A DNA stretch of 64,000 bases from contig NZ_CP010802.1 of NCBI RefSeq assembly GCF_001278055.1, positions 682,001-746,000 of the forward strand, read 5' to 3'. Each line of letters starts with the position of its first letter. Position 1 is the stretch's first letter. The notes beneath the pieces are model-generated. The model was not told where the DNA came from. It ran no database searches and saw only the letters and a list, made by a program, of their open reading frames with translations. Positions 8,407-18,331 of this stretch are shown here, in pieces. The DNA comes from Desulfuromonas soudanensis. Lineage in GTDB: Bacteria > Desulfobacterota > Desulfuromonadia > Desulfuromonadales > WTL. The translations under genes were made by a program, and so were the position numbers.

Positions 8407-10608
8407 TCAGGCCGGAAAGATTTCGACGAAGGTCTCGTGCATCGCCACGTTGCCGGAAATCGGGCAGGTTTTCTCCTCGATCAGGGCCGCGTCGCAACCC
8501 CCCTTGCCGTAGATGTTGGTCAGACCCTTGGAGATGACCCCGAAGCCGTGGGCCATGTAGACCGTGTCGGGGCGGATTTTCTGCGTGACCTCGAGAGGGA
8601 GCTGCTCCTCGCCGACGGAACTCTTCACCCGGACCATCTGGCCGTTTTTCAGGCCGAGGCGCTGGGCCTCCACCGGGTTGAGCCACAGGGCGTTGTTCGG
8701 CATGATGTCGTGAAGGTACGAGACGTTGGCGGTGGTGCCGTGGGTGAAGTAGGCGTGGCGGCCAACCACCAGGCGGTATTTGCCGCTGGGAACCGCCGTC
8801 GGCGACTGATAGACCGGCAGGGGGTCGAGACCCTTTTCGGCGTACTTCTCCGAGTAGATCTCGATCTTGCCGCTCTTGGTCTTGAGCTTCTTGCCGAAGG
8901 TCTTGCCGTAAACCGGCTCCTCCGATTCGAGATAGACCCCCTTGCTCTTGAGATCTTCGAGGATTTTGGGGTTGTTCTTCACCTGGTGATGGATGTGCTC
9001 GTCCATGGTGAAGTCGAACTGCTCGTAGATTTCGTCTCCGAGGCGTTTGGCGATCTGCTGCATGATCCACAGGTTCGGTTTGCTCTCGAACATCGCCTCG
9101 ATGCAGGGCTGCCGGAAAGCAACGACCGGCACCAGTCCGCCGAGACCCTCGAGGGGGTCCTGGCGCTCGAGATAAGTGGCCTCGGGGAGAACCACGTCGG
9201 AGAGCCAGGCGGTGTCGCTCATGGTGATGTCGATGGTGCAGATGAAGTCCATCTGGTCCATCATCTTCAGGGTCTTGGCCCGGTTGGGAACCGACGAAAC
9301 CACGTTCTGCTTGTAGATCATCATCCCCTTCACCGGGTAGGGCTTTCCTTCGAGCACCCGGTCGCGGAAGAGGGGCCAGGAACCGTCCTTCTCGGCGAGA
9401 TAGGCGACGGCCCCGTCTTCGAGGCGGACCGGGACATCGTCATACCAGGGGGCGAGGTATTCATGCGCTGTCAGCTTGATGCTGCTGTTGGGGACCAGAC
9501 CCCCCTTGACGTCCCAGTTGCCGATGACGGCATTGAGGATCGCCATGGCGCGGCGCATCTGGGTGTCGTTGGCGAAAAAGGAGGAGCGCCGCCCCTGGTA
9601 GTAGACGGCCTTGGGAGCCGCAGCGGCGAACTCGCGGGCGATGCGGCGGATGTCGGCGGCCGGGATGTCGCACTCGGTCGACGCCCATTCGGGGGTGTAG
9701 GGAGCGATGTGCGGGATCAGCTGGTCGAAGCCGACGGTCTGGGTCTTGACGAAATCCCGGGCATACAAGCCCTCATTGACGATGACGTGGATCATGGCGA
9801 GGATGAAGGCCATGTCCGTGCCGGGCTTGATCGGATACCATTCATCGGCCTTGGCCGCGGTCTTGGTGAAGCGCGGGTCGAGGTAGATGAGCTTGCGCCG
9901 GCCGCCGTCCCCTTTGAGCATGTCGATGGAGTCGGGGGTGATGAGCGCCTCGGAGCGGTTGGCGCCGCTCATGATGATGTAGTCGGCGTTGAGAACATCG
10001 GGCGTCGGGTTGGTGCCGTAGGTGGCGCCGAAACCCTGGATGTTGGAGGACAGGCACAGGGACGGGTGGCGGAGAGTGTTGGGGGAGCCGTAACACTCGG
10101 CGAGCTGCAGGAAGAAGTGCTCCTGAAAGGTCCCCTCGGTGGAGGCGAACATCATCCCGGCGCGGGTGTATTTATCGCCGATCTCGTTCATGTTCTTAGC
10201 GACCAGGTCGAGGGCCTCTTCCCAGCTGGCGCGGCGCCATTTGCCCTCGCCACGTTTGCCGACCCGGATCAGGGGGTACTTGAGGCGATCGGGATCGTAG
10301 ACCACCTTGGTCCCCGAGTTGCCGCGGGCGCAGAGCATGGCCCGGCTCTTGACGAAGTTGGGGTTGGGATCGAGCTTGAAAATCACGCCGTCGCGGACCC
10401 GGGCGATGACTCCGCACTTGTTTACGCACATGCCGCAGCTGGTGAAGATGTCTTTGGTGGGGAGGGTGGTGGGTTCTCCCACCTCTCCAGTCTTGGCCAG
10501 CGCCCGCAGCACCTTGACCTGCGAACCGACCGTGACCGTGGCCAGGGCGCAGGACGAGAGCCCCAGGAAGCGGCGGCGACTCAATTTTTTTTCAGTAGGA
10601 CCTGACAC
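8407..10608 (-). CDS. psrA: Molybdopterin oxidoreductase catalytic subunit, PsrA/PhsA type
   Basis: 733 aa, the length of polysulfide/thiosulfate reductases. It has a Tat signal with SRRRFLGLSS at residues 9-18. An N-terminal [4Fe-4S] site follows (CGMCVNKC about 58-65, fourth Cys in MLCARGNSG). The likely Mo-ligand cysteine is in RHPSLCLSSN (about 184). The C-terminal cofactor-binding domain includes LNPVEAQRLGLKNGQMV. The family reduces polysulfide, thiosulfate, tetrathionate, arsenate or selenate, and the sequence alone does not settle the substrate. The periplasmic location follows from the Tat motif. Neighbours supply electrons (psrB, psrC), Mo cofactor (mob, moe) and perhaps outer-membrane access (porin, cytochrome). 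Confidence 0.9.
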   Translation of the reverse strand: MSGPTEKKLSRRRFLGLSSCALATVTVGSQVKVLRALAKTGEVGEPTTLPTKDIFTSCGMCVNKCGVIARVRDGVIFKLDPNPNFVKSRAMLCARGNSGTKVVYDPDRLKYPLIRVGKRGEGKWRRASWEEALDLVAKNMNEIGDKYTRAGMMFASTEGTFQEHFFLQLAECYGSPNTLRHPSLCLSSNIQGFGATYGTNPTPDVLNADYIIMSGANRSEALITPDSIDMLKGDGGRRKLIYLDPRFTKTAAKADEWYPIKPGTDMAFILAMIHVIVNEGLYARDFVKTQTVGFDQLIPHIAPYTPEWASTECDIPAADIRRIAREFAAAAPKAVYYQGRRSSFFANDTQMRRAMAILNAVIGNWDVKGGLVPNSSIKLTAHEYLAPWYDDVPVRLEDGAVAYLAEKDGSWPLFRDRVLEGKPYPVKGMMIYKQNVVSSVPNRAKTLKMMDQMDFICTIDITMSDTAWLSDVVLPEATYLERQDPLEGLGGLVPVVAFRQPCIEAMFESKPNLWIMQQIAKRLGDEIYEQFDFTMDEHIHHQVKNNPKILEDLKSKGVYLESEEPVYGKTFGKKLKTKSGKIEIYSEKYAEKGLDPLPVYQSPTAVPSGKYRLVVGRHAYFTHGTTANVSYLHDIMPNNALWLNPVEAQRLGLKNGQMVRVKSSVGEEQLPLEVTQKIRPDTVYMAHGFGVISKGLTNIYGKGGCDAALIEEKTCPISGNVAMHETFVEIFPA

Positions 10609-10677
10609 GTCAGTCTCCTTTGCAGATGGATCTATCGGTTATCATTCTGTTAATTTGAATTATTGCATATTTGGCGG

Positions 10678-10715
10678 TTAAAAGCGGGGAGAGGCGCCTG
10701 GGCTCCTCTCCCCGC
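10678..10715 (-). terminator. Hairpin terminator between the porin gene and psrA
   Basis: An 11-bp perfect stem (10684-10694 with 10705-10715, arm GCGGGGAGAGG) followed on the minus strand by TTTT. It sits after the porin stop and before psrA, so it may lower psrA expression relative to porin and cytochrome, or separate two transcription units. Confidence 0.75.
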
Positions 10716-10735
10716 GGATTATAGCACGACTGCGA

Positions 10736-12442
10736 CTAGAATTGAACCGTCAGAGAGGCGTAGCCGTCCCAGGCCTTGTCGACTGCCGGGAGCATGGAGA
10801 AGGCGGTTCCGTTCTGCACATCTTCGATCTTGTGCGGTGTACCGACGGGGGAGCCGCTGCCGGTGTACTCGTAATCGTAATAGAGGCCGCCGACTTTGAT
10901 GAACATGTTGGGATTGATGTCGATGATGTAGTAAGCCTCGCCGACCTGACCGCGGGTGGCGAGCTTGCTGCCGATCATGTCGTCCTGGGCCTGGGTGAAG
11001 GGGGTCCAGAACTCGGATCCGTAGTTGTACTCGAGGCCCAATTTGCCGGCCGGAGCGGGGATCTGCAGACCGACGTAGACGCCGTATCCTTCTTCCTTGT
11101 CGCTGGAGGTGGCGCGGGCCGGGGTCATGATGATTTCGCTTCCGTCGGCATTCAGTTCAGCCTGGAAGACCGCATCGGAGAGCATGCCGCCGAACATGCC
11201 GGCCTTGCCGTTGGAGTCGGTCTGGGTGGCGGAAACCGAAGCGAACCACTTGATGCCGTTCATCTCTTCACGAGTGAAGCCAACGCCGGCGAGATTGATG
11301 TCGCCGATAACCGTGCTCGGCTGAACACGGGTGACGAAGTTGAAGTTGGGGAACTTTTGCAGATCCTGATAGAGGGTCGGGGCAAACAGGGCCGCGAACT
11401 GGTTGGGAAAGGCGATCACGCCCTTGAAACCGTCGTTGACATCCATGGCCCGGAACAGGGTGAACTGGAGGAAGTTGGTGCCGTCGTTGAGGGCGTCGAA
11501 GTTGAGGCCGCCCAGGTGGGTGTCCTTGGTGTTGACGGAGTTGTCGTTGAAGAGTTCGCCGTTGCCCCACTCGGACTCGAAGCCCTGGCCGTAGCAGAAA
11601 CGAATTGTCTGGCCTTCGATGCCGGTGAGTTCACTGAGGTGGTACCCGACGGTGATGCCGTCGAAATTGAAGTTGACAAGATGCCCGGTGGGGGTGCCGC
11701 CGCGCATTTCGTTTTCGCGAAACTGAGTGGGGGGACCGTAGGTCGAGGGACGGCGGCCGATGGAGAGATAGGCGTCGCTGCCGCCGATTTCTTTCCAGTC
11801 GAAGTAGGCGCGCTCGACGCGCAGCCAGTCGCCGGTGGTGTTGCCGCCGTCGGTGCCGTCCATGGTGAAGGAGTTCCAGGAATCAAAGACCTTGGAACCG
11901 GTCGAGTCACCCCAGTTCTTGTACATGGAGAGACGACCGCTGAAGTTGACGTTGCTGGCGACCTTGGCTTTCATGCCGAGGCGCAGGCGGGTCGTGTAAA
12001 GGATGTCGTTGTTGATGTCGCTCTTCTGACCGCCCGGGAAGGCGAAGGGACCAACGCCGGAAAGAAGCCCCATTCCAAAGGCAGTCGCCAGGTCGGGGTT
12101 CTGGATCAGCATTTTTCCGAGGGGAGAAGTCGGGTCGGCGGGGTCACCGAATGCGCCGCTCATTGCCTTGGCGCCAAAATCATCGAAGTCGACGAGGATC
12201 CCGGGATTCCAGGTGACATCCTTATAGTGCAGGGTGTCGGCCTTGACCCGCATATCGCCGTACCAGCTGATGCGGTCGGTGGCGGCGTGCATCCCGTTCC
12301 GGTCGACGCGGTCGGAGATGTCTTCGAGCTCGGCGGAGAGCTCCTGGATCTTCTTCTGCAGATCTTCGACGGTCGGCGCGGCCAGGGCTGTGGCAGGAAC
12401 GGCCAGAGCTGCTACGAGCAGCAGTGCGAACAACTTGCGCAT
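10736..12442 (-). CDS. Outer-membrane beta-barrel porin, DUF3373-like
   Basis: 568 aa from the ATG at 12442, preceded by GAGGAGG; an earlier in-frame ATG at 12511 would hide the signal peptide. Signal peptide MRKLFALLLVAALAVPATALA (residues 1-21, cleaved after ALA). A short coiled-coil segment follows (VEDLQKKIQELSAELEDISD), then alternating barrel strands, ending in a C-terminal aromatic (LTVQF), the barrel-assembly signal. The fold resembles the DUF3373 porins common in Geobacter-type and epsilonproteobacterial genomes. Lying between a small cytochrome c and psrA, it could admit an anionic oxyanion or form part of an electron conduit. That role is inference. Confidence 0.82.
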   Translation of the reverse strand: MRKLFALLLVAALAVPATALAAPTVEDLQKKIQELSAELEDISDRVDRNGMHAATDRISWYGDMRVKADTLHYKDVTWNPGILVDFDDFGAKAMSGAFGDPADPTSPLGKMLIQNPDLATAFGMGLLSGVGPFAFPGGQKSDINNDILYTTRLRLGMKAKVASNVNFSGRLSMYKNWGDSTGSKVFDSWNSFTMDGTDGGNTTGDWLRVERAYFDWKEIGGSDAYLSIGRRPSTYGPPTQFRENEMRGGTPTGHLVNFNFDGITVGYHLSELTGIEGQTIRFCYGQGFESEWGNGELFNDNSVNTKDTHLGGLNFDALNDGTNFLQFTLFRAMDVNDGFKGVIAFPNQFAALFAPTLYQDLQKFPNFNFVTRVQPSTVIGDINLAGVGFTREEMNGIKWFASVSATQTDSNGKAGMFGGMLSDAVFQAELNADGSEIIMTPARATSSDKEEGYGVYVGLQIPAPAGKLGLEYNYGSEFWTPFTQAQDDMIGSKLATRGQVGEAYYIIDINPNMFIKVGGLYYDYEYTGSGSPVGTPHKIEDVQNGTAFSMLPAVDKAWDGYASLTVQF

Positions 12443-12514
12443 GTAATGCCTCCTCAAAAAAGTAACGAAGGAGGCTGACGCCGGAGGGTCCGGCGTCAGC
12501 CGGTTATTCATCGA

Positions 12515-12841
12515 TTAACCGCAGGTTTCCGGCTGATCGGAGTCGGCAGCGTGGTCATACAGGAACTGCTGGATGTCCTTGAGATCCTGCGGGGAGAAGG
12601 ATTTGATCGCTTCGGGAGCGGCCTTGTGGCCGTCCTTTTCGAAGAAGCGGTCCCACTGGCGCTGGGTCTTGGAGAGGGGGGTCAGGGCGCCTCCTGCGGC
12701 TCCAGCGACGTGACAAACCTTGCAGTTCTTCTTGTAGAGGTATTTTCCCTTTTTGGGATTTCCGCCTTCGGCGGCGAGGGCGGACGTTGCGGCAAGAGCC
12801 ACAATGGCGAGACAGGCGATAATTTTGCTGATGCGTTTCAT
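12515..12841 (-). CDS. Small periplasmic monohaem cytochrome c
   Basis: 108 aa from the ATG at 12841, which has GGAGG 5 bases upstream; the ATG four codons earlier overlaps that ribosome site. Signal peptide of about 24 residues ending ATSALA. One haem motif, CKVCH (about residue 41), and a later Met-free C-terminal region ending with Cys (PETCG). It is first gene of the probable operon that continues with the porin (72 bp later), and has a sigma-54-like promoter about 50 bp upstream. Likely a periplasmic electron carrier for the psr system. Confidence 0.87.
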   Translation of the reverse strand: MKRISKIIACLAIVALAATSALAAEGGNPKKGKYLYKKNCKVCHVAGAAGGALTPLSKTQRQWDRFFEKDGHKAAPEAIKSFSPQDLKDIQQFLYDHAADSDQPETCG

Positions 12842-12893
12842 GTGTTCCTCCATCTGGTGTTTGCTGCTCCGGTGGAGCAGCTTGTGTCACGAG

Positions 12894-12910
12894 TGCATAC
12901 GGTGTGCCCC
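12894..12910 (-). promoter_or_regulatory. Candidate sigma-54 (-24/-12) promoter for cytochrome-porin genes
   Basis: On the minus strand this reads GGGGCACACCGTATGCA. GG and GC are exactly 10 bases apart, with the GGCAC and TGCA blocks of the sigma-54 consensus. It would start transcription near 12883, about 42 bases before the cytochrome ATG. Three upstream dyads at 13122-13239 are suitably placed for an enhancer-binding activator. Confidence 0.6.
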
Positions 12911-13114
12911 ACCCCGGGGCCCTTGCCGTTTTTTGCCTTGCCCGAAATGTCCGGGGATGCGTTTGGGACTTGAATCAAGGTTTCGTAATAGTCGGGAAAG
13001 CATTTATCTAAAATTTCTTATATTCTGCTTTCACGATGTGTGCCGAAACCCCCGGTGCGGGCCAAGAGACTGAAAAGAAAAGGATTGTTCCAGCGGAGCG
13101 TTTTGGTGAAGATT

Positions 13115-13145
13115 GCCGAAATGAAACGTCATGTTTCATTTCGGC
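13115..13145. promoter_or_regulatory. Upstream dyad 1, TGAAAC-N5-GTTTCA with extended arms
   Basis: A perfect 13-bp inverted repeat (13115-13127 with 13133-13145) around 5 bases, containing the core TGAAAC-GTCAT-GTTTCA at 13122-13138. It lies about 247 bp upstream of the inferred sigma-54 start. The binding protein is not identified. Confidence 0.6.
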
Positions 13146-13205
13146 GCCCGGGAAAATCCCGGCAGAGGCCCCGGTCTGCGCTTTGCCGGCGGCATCGCAT
13201 CTCCC

Positions 13206-13239
13206 TGAAACATAACGTCTCACGAAACAAACTGTTTCA
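13206..13239. promoter_or_regulatory. Upstream dyads 2 and 3, two abutting TGAAAC-N5-GTTTCA sites
   Basis: Site 2 (13206-13222) is TGAAAC-ATAAC-GTCTCA and site 3 (13223-13239) is CGAAAC-AAACT-GTTTCA. Each has one mismatch to the perfect dyad at 13122. The two 17-bp sites touch with no gap. The centre of site 2 is 84 bp from the centre of site 1, close to eight helical turns. Confidence 0.58.
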
Positions 13240-13732
13240 GGTCCGGGTCCGGCGGGACGGGTTGGCGGGTCGGCAAAACACATGTGAAAAATTTAACGAT
13301 AAAAGTCACCAGGGCCTGGGTGATGTTGAAAAGGCAAATTTGGATTAAAGTTACAGGAGGTCAGGGATTAACTGTCGGAGAATTTTCGTCCGGACCCCTT
13401 GATTCTCTGATTTGGCGGGGTGCGGTGTGGCATGAGAACCTTTCCTGTCCTGCCGTCGGCGGGCCGATGGGGGTGGGTGCGGTTGGGGGGAGGGGTCATT
13501 CATCGGTCGGAGAGGGACGGTCGGTCATTTGGCCGTATTGTTGATGGGCGGGTAGTGAAATGGCCGACCTTCTGTCCTCAGGCCGGGATCGGGAGGTTTC
13601 AGGCGGGGATGAAAATGATGTTTCCGCTGGAATAAAGGGGGAAAAGCGGCTACAATCACGGGTCCGCTAGGACTGGTCTCACCGCCCCGAGCGGATGGGC
13701 CGCGAATTTAACACTCGGAGGTAAAAAAGGAT
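13240..13732. other. Gene-free stretch upstream of ettA
   Basis: No convincing reading frame, RNA family or repeat is visible. A TACAAT hexamer at 13651-13656 could be the -10 box of ettA, although no good -35 box accompanies it. A possible leader hairpin pairs TCCGCT near 13663 with AGCGGA near 13691. Confidence 0.4.
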
Positions 13733-15409
<1,677 letters not shown>

Positions 15410-15486
15410 GCGCGTCCCCGGACAGTAAACCGCAGACGCGCGTCCCCCGGTGAAGAGGCCCGGCCGCTGCAGGAGAGCAGGATCAG

Positions 15487-15822
15487 ATGACCGAAAAGAC
15501 GAATGGTTCCGGCCTCTGGCAGAAGGTTCCGGCTCTCACCGCCGCCTTCAGCGGCAAAGGGATCGGTCCGACCAACTTTGCCGATCCCGCCGTCCGCACC
15601 CTGCTGGTGGCCAAGGCCCGCTGGCTCGCCCTGCTGGTGGTCGGCCTCTACGGCACCTGTGCCATGGTGATGTTCATCCGGAGTCCCTACGGCTTTTTCC
15701 TCAGCCATCCCCAGGTCCTCTTCCTGGCCGGTGCTGTGGCCTTCATGGTCGTCTACAACGGCCTCTGTCACTTCTTTTACGAAAAAATCAACCAGCTGCG
15801 CTGCAACGCCCAGTTCAAGTAA
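15487..15822 (+). CDS. N-terminal fragment of a membrane GGDEF/EAL protein cut by an IS91-like element
   Basis: 111 codons, with two membrane segments at about residues 48-66 and 77-97, then an abrupt stop three bases inside the inserted element. Host sequence ends at codon 110 (NAQF, GTTC at 15813-15816). It resumes in the same frame at 18293 with NPYGFQILIDLLFV, which supplies further membrane helices and the PAS-GGDEF-EAL part. Joining 15816 to 18293 restores one open frame. The fragment alone has no catalytic domain, so it is probably inert. Confidence 0.8.
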   Translation: MTEKTNGSGLWQKVPALTAAFSGKGIGPTNFADPAVRTLLVAKARWLALLVVGLYGTCAMVMFIRSPYGFFLSHPQVLFLAGAVAFMVVYNGLCHFFYEKINQLRCNAQFK

Positions 15823-15989
15823 GCCGCTTCGCGGCAGAAGTTCCTAAAATCAACATCTTACATTCCAGCCTTCACACCCTACTTCCCCATCGCCCCCAAA
15901 AAAAGCTTCCGTACCAGCCGATCATCTGCTTTTCCTATCCACAAGCCGTATCTGGCGGCGAAACTTCAACTGTGGGAAGGAGAAACGTG

Positions 15990-16862
15990 ATGACCGACTG
16001 GTACGAAAAATCAATGCGCGCTCTGCAACTGGCCGGCAAGGGGGAACGCACCCAGCAGGCCTACACCCGGTCCGTGCGCAAGCTGGTGGAGTTCTTCGAC
16101 AAGTCCCCGGAGCTGATCTCGGAGACGGAGCTGCAGGATTACTTTCTGCACCGCCGTATCGTCGACGAGTGGTCGCCGAACACCATGCGGATCTGCCATG
16201 CCGGAATCCGCTTTTTCTTCGCCCATGTGCTGGAGCGCGACTGGCGGACCTTCGACTACCTGGGCGCCCAGAAGGAGTTCCGGCTGCCGACGGTCTTAAG
16301 TCGGGAGGAGGTGCGCCGGGTGCTGTCCTGCGTCTACACCTTCCACAACCGCGCCTACCTCTCCACCGCCTATGCCTGCGGTCTGCGTCTGCAGGAGGCG
16401 CTGTACCTGGAGATTTCGGATATCGACAGCGACCGAATGATGCTCCACGTCCATCGCGGAAAGGGGTCCAGGGACCGCTTCGTGCCGCTGCCATCGAAAG
16501 TGCTGCCGATGCTGCGTTCTTACTGGAAGACTCACCGGCATCCGCGCCTGCTCTTTCCGGCGTTGGGGCGCAATGGCAAGAACGCGGCAAAGGCTCAGTA
16601 CCCCATGGCGATCAGCAGCGTTCAGGGGGCCATGAAAAACGCCGTGCGGGAGGCGGGCATCCACAAAAAGAACGTGAGGATTCACACCCTGCGTCACTCC
16701 TACGCCACCCACCTCCTCGAAGAGGGGGTGAACCTGCGGGTCATCCAGCGCTATCTGGGCCACGCTTCCATCGAGACGACCATGATCTATCTGCACCTGA
16801 CCCAGAAAGGGAATGAGGATGCCTCTCAGCTGATCAACGCCCTGATGGAGGATCTGCGATGA
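15990..16862 (+). CDS. Tyrosine recombinase/integrase of the IS91-like element
   Basis: 290 aa. The ATG at 15990 has GGAAGGAGA 7 bases upstream; the frame is open further upstream without a plausible start. It has an N-terminal SAM-like core-binding domain (about 5-95). The catalytic domain shows Arg in ACGLRLQEAL, Lys in GKGSRDRFVPL, HTLRHSYATHLL (HxxR), LGHAS and the nucleophile Tyr in TMIYLHLTQ. All active-site residues are present, so it looks functional. The stop overlaps the transposase start (ATGA). It probably assists transposition or resolves intermediates; its exact role is not known to me. Confidence 0.9.
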   Translation: MTDWYEKSMRALQLAGKGERTQQAYTRSVRKLVEFFDKSPELISETELQDYFLHRRIVDEWSPNTMRICHAGIRFFFAHVLERDWRTFDYLGAQKEFRLPTVLSREEVRRVLSCVYTFHNRAYLSTAYACGLRLQEALYLEISDIDSDRMMLHVHRGKGSRDRFVPLPSKVLPMLRSYWKTHRHPRLLFPALGRNGKNAAKAQYPMAISSVQGAMKNAVREAGIHKKNVRIHTLRHSYATHLLEEGVNLRVIQRYLGHASIETTMIYLHLTQKGNEDASQLINALMEDLR

Positions 16863-17962
16863 GCCGCATCAATGAGATCTTCCGCACCTTTGCTCCCGAG
16901 TATCTGCGCCGCTTCGGCGACTCCATGCCCGCCGAACACAGAAAGGTAATCGACGCCATCATCAACTGCCGCACAGAGGTCAACGGTTCGGTGGTCTACC
17001 ACTGCCAGGACTGCAATCAGCTTCACCTGGTGCATCGCGGCTGCGGCAACCGCCATTGCCCGGGATGCCAGAATCACAAGAGCCGCCAGTGGTTGGACAA
17101 GCAACTGCGGCGACAGTTGCCGGGGCACCACTTCATGCTGACCTTCACCGTGCCGCAGGAGCTCCGAGGGTTTCTCCGCAGCCACCAGCGCATCGGCTAC
17201 GCGGCACTGTTCGCGGCGTCTTCGGAAGCGATCAAGGCGCTTTGCACCGATCCTCGCTTTACCGGCGGCGACACTCCGGGCTTCTTCGGCGTGCTGCACA
17301 CCTGGGGACGCCAGTTGCAGTACCATCCGCATATCCACTATGTGGTCCCGGGAGGGATGCTGGCGAGTCAAAGCGGCCAGTGGCATCCCTCGGCAGTCAA
17401 TTTCTACCTGCCGGTTCAGGCATTGTCAAAGATCGTCCGGGCCAAGTTCCGTGACCGGATGGCCAAGGCGGAGCTGCTGTCCGAAATCCCGGCCGAGGTC
17501 TGGGCCACCGACTGGAACGTCAACTCCCAGGCCGTCGGGAGTGCCGAGGCCTCCATCAAGTACCTCACCCCCTACGTCTTTCGGGTGGCGATCTCCAACA
17601 GCCGCATCGTCAAGGTCGAGGATGGCAAAGTCTTCCTCCACTACAGAAAGACTGGCAGCAATCGCCTGCGCACCCTGGCGCTCGACGCCCTGGAGTTCCT
17701 CCGGCGTTTCCTCCAGCACGTGCTCCCCACAGGTTTCATGAAGGTGCGTTACTACGGTTTCCTCAGCCCCGGCTCCAAGGTGCCTCTGGAGGAGGTGCGT
17801 GCAAGAATCGAGATGGCCTTCGGCTTCGAGCTCACCACCCCGGAGGTGGAGCCGGAGCCACCGCCGCAGATCGTCTGCCGGCACTGCGGGCACGAACTCG
17901 TCTACCGCTACTCGATCCTGCCCCACAGACGCCGACTTGCCGCAGAGGTGCCATCGGGATAA
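16859..17962 (+). CDS. IS91-family transposase (zinc finger, HUH, Y2)
   Basis: 367 aa. The N-terminal zinc-binding domain has CQDC and CGNRHCPGC (about residues 49-76). The HUH metal motif is HPHIHYV at 156-162. The paired tyrosines are in YLTPY (Y235 and Y239), giving the Y2 spacing of IS91 rolling-circle transposases. The C-terminus adds CRHCGHELV. Start and stop are intact and all catalytic residues are present. It overlaps the upstream recombinase gene by 4 bases, so the two are translationally coupled. It acts on single-stranded DNA at hairpin ends, matching the small hairpins at both element ends. Confidence 0.92.
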   Translation: MSRINEIFRTFAPEYLRRFGDSMPAEHRKVIDAIINCRTEVNGSVVYHCQDCNQLHLVHRGCGNRHCPGCQNHKSRQWLDKQLRRQLPGHHFMLTFTVPQELRGFLRSHQRIGYAALFAASSEAIKALCTDPRFTGGDTPGFFGVLHTWGRQLQYHPHIHYVVPGGMLASQSGQWHPSAVNFYLPVQALSKIVRAKFRDRMAKAELLSEIPAEVWATDWNVNSQAVGSAEASIKYLTPYVFRVAISNSRIVKVEDGKVFLHYRKTGSNRLRTLALDALEFLRRFLQHVLPTGFMKVRYYGFLSPGSKVPLEEVRARIEMAFGFELTTPEVEPEPPPQIVCRHCGHELVYRYSILPHRRRLAAEVPSG

Positions 17963-18292
17963 GCCGGAACGGAGATCCGCAGCCATATACCAATGAGGGT
18001 GGCAGTAGCCCGACGGGTCGTACTCCCGGAACGGGCCGGGTGAGGTTTGCCCAAAACCCAGCAAAATGGCCCGATTCTACTGCATTGAACCCGTTGGGAA
18101 AGGCCATGGGCCCGAGAGGATCGCCGAAAAAGGACCATTGATCGTCCCATCCCCCGCTTTCAACACCCGTTCGTCCCCGCCACGAGCCACACCCCACCCC
18201 TGACCAAAAAACCAATACCCTTATCTCAAAGATCCGTGCCCAATTGCCGGGCTTCATGAACAATGGATTGAGACGACCTTTCAGGTCGTGTC
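17963..18292 (+). other. Non-coding right end of the IS91-like element
   Basis: 330 bp without a credible gene. It ends in the perfect hairpin at 18273-18289 just before host sequence resumes. In IS91 elements the end downstream of the transposase is the replication-origin end, so this stretch probably contains it. Confidence 0.6.
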
Positions 18293-18331
18293 AATCCTTA
18301 TGGGTTCCAGATTCTCATAGACCTTCTCTTC

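Larger units (their letters stand above)
15817..18292 (+). mobile_element. IS91-like element with tyrosine recombinase plus HUH transposase
   Basis: About 2476 bp. The boundaries are deduced from the reading frame of the split host gene. The left end abuts GTTC, a tetranucleotide preferred by the IS91 family, and no target duplication is evident, as expected for that family. Each end carries a small perfect hairpin with a TTC loop: GCCGC-TTC-GCGGC at 15823-15835 and ACGACCT-TTC-AGGTCGT at 18273-18289. It encodes an integrase-like protein and an IS91-type transposase that overlap by 4 bases, an arrangement known for one subgroup of IS91 elements. Confidence 0.82.
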
